Shown here piece after piece: positions 4,919 through 5,318 of a DNA stretch of 5,318 nucleotides. The position numbers and the translations under genes are program-made. The notes below the pieces were generated by a model, which saw nothing but the letters and a program-made list of their open reading frames with translations, ran no database searches and had not been told where the DNA came from. Origin of the DNA: Natronohydrobacter sp. (lineage in GTDB: Bacteria; Pseudomonadota; Alphaproteobacteria; Rhodobacterales; Rhodobacteraceae); NCBI GenBank assembly GCA_007123015.1, contig SKSL01000076.1, positions 1-5,318 of the forward strand. Direction: 5' to 3'. Position 1 is the stretch's first letter. Every line of letters starts with the position of its first letter.

Positions 4919-5318
4919 GCCTGAGCTGGGCACAGATCTTCCGCCTTGGGCTGGTGCAAGCCTGTCTGGGCGCGATTGTCGTGCTGATGACCTCGACGCT
5001 GAACCGGCTGATGGTGGTGGAACTGGCCCTGCCTGTGGTGCTGCCGGGCTTTCTGGTCGCCCTTCATTACGGGGTGCAGATCACCCGCCCCAATTGGGGG
5101 CATCTGGCTGATCAGGGCGGCAACCGCACGCGCTGGATCATCGCAGGCATGGCGCTGCTGGCCCTGGGCGGCATGGGCGCGGCTCTGGCCATTCCGCTGC
5201 TCGAAAGTCATTTCGGGCTTGGTCTGGTGCTGTCCTTGGTGGCCTATGCCGTTATCGGTCTGGGCGTGGGCGCATCGGGCACCTCGCTTCTGGCGCTTCT
5301 GGCCACTGCCACTGCGGA
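4915..5318 (+). CDS. bch2: PucC/LhaA-family membrane protein Bch2, 5' part
   Basis: The frame starts at the ATG overlapping the bchG stop and is open to the window edge, giving 134 residues of a protein normally a little over 400 long. It reads MSLSWAQIFRLGLVQACLGA, then STLNRLMVVELALPVVLPG (27-45) and HYGVQITRPNWGHLAD (51-66). These are characteristic of the PucC/LhaA/Bch2 branch of the major facilitator superfamily. GHLADQGGNRTRW (62-74) is the motif-A-like loop between the second and third helices, and further hydrophobic segments follow. Members are associated with light-harvesting complex assembly or pigment delivery in the inner membrane. The bchG-bch2 order matches the Rhodobacter photosynthesis cluster (orf428 in R. 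capsulatus), where bchP comes next. A GGGGGA stretch eight bases before the ATG can serve as ribosome-binding site. Confidence 0.9.
   Translation, partial: MSLSWAQIFRLGLVQACLGAIVVLMTSTLNRLMVVELALPVVLPGFLVALHYGVQITRPNWGHLADQGGNRTRWIIAGMALLALGGMGAALAIPLLESHFGLGLVLSLVAYAVIGLGVGASGTSLLALLATATA

Noticed and set aside
4214..4933. 239-codon minus-strand frame opposite bchG
   Set aside because: It is a shadow of bchG: Gln/His/Arg-rich translation without motifs, while the plus strand encodes an intact prenyltransferase.

Overview
The window reads as a piece of an alphaproteobacterial chromosome from a phototrophic Rhodobacteraceae-type organism (Rhodobacter/Roseobacter relatives). The main reasons are a bacteriochlorophyll synthase gene (bchG) overlapping a PucC-like bch2 gene, the TGT-N12-ACA palindromes typical of PpsR/CrtJ control in front of bchG, an alphaproteobacterial fabB-fabI pair, and a fairly GC-rich composition. 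This assignment comes from reading protein motifs, not from a database search.

Layout. Positions 1-79 (minus) hold the first 26 codons of an unidentified gene, possibly a transposase-type N-terminus. Positions 80-242 are a short gene-free stretch with an 8-C homopolymer. Positions 243-983 (minus) encode a small kinase-fold protein of the WaaP/InaA/RIO-like kind whose usual catalytic aspartate position is an arginine. Divergent from it, 1079-1471 and 1468-1830 (plus) are two overlapping fluC/crcB genes. They have opposite charge patterns in their loops, as expected for an antiparallel heterodimeric fluoride channel. The second fluC gene collides tail to tail with fabI, and the two stop codons share bases.

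Positions 1827-2615 (fabI) and 2626-3855 (fabB), both minus, form a two-gene fatty acid elongation operon transcribed from about position 3880. FabI carries alanines at two positions where E. coli triclosan-resistance mutations map. Across a 154-bp divergent intergenic region (3856-4009), bchG (4010-4918) and the truncated bch2 (4915 to the window edge) run on the plus strand. That region holds a perfect 14-bp palindrome and two TGT-N12-ACA boxes that overlap the likely -35 and -10 elements of the bchG promoter.

How it fits together. bchG and bch2 belong to the photosynthesis gene cluster: BchG attaches the isoprenoid tail to bacteriochlorophyllide, and Bch2 is a pigment/light-harvesting-associated membrane protein. 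FabB and FabI make fatty acids for membranes. Their divergent placement is at least suggestive of shared regulation, but may simply mark the edge of the photosynthesis cluster. The fluC pair and the kinase-like gene look like unrelated neighbours. I see no clear new defence or mobile system. The most interesting items are the FluC pair, the FabI substitutions and the fabB/bchG control region.
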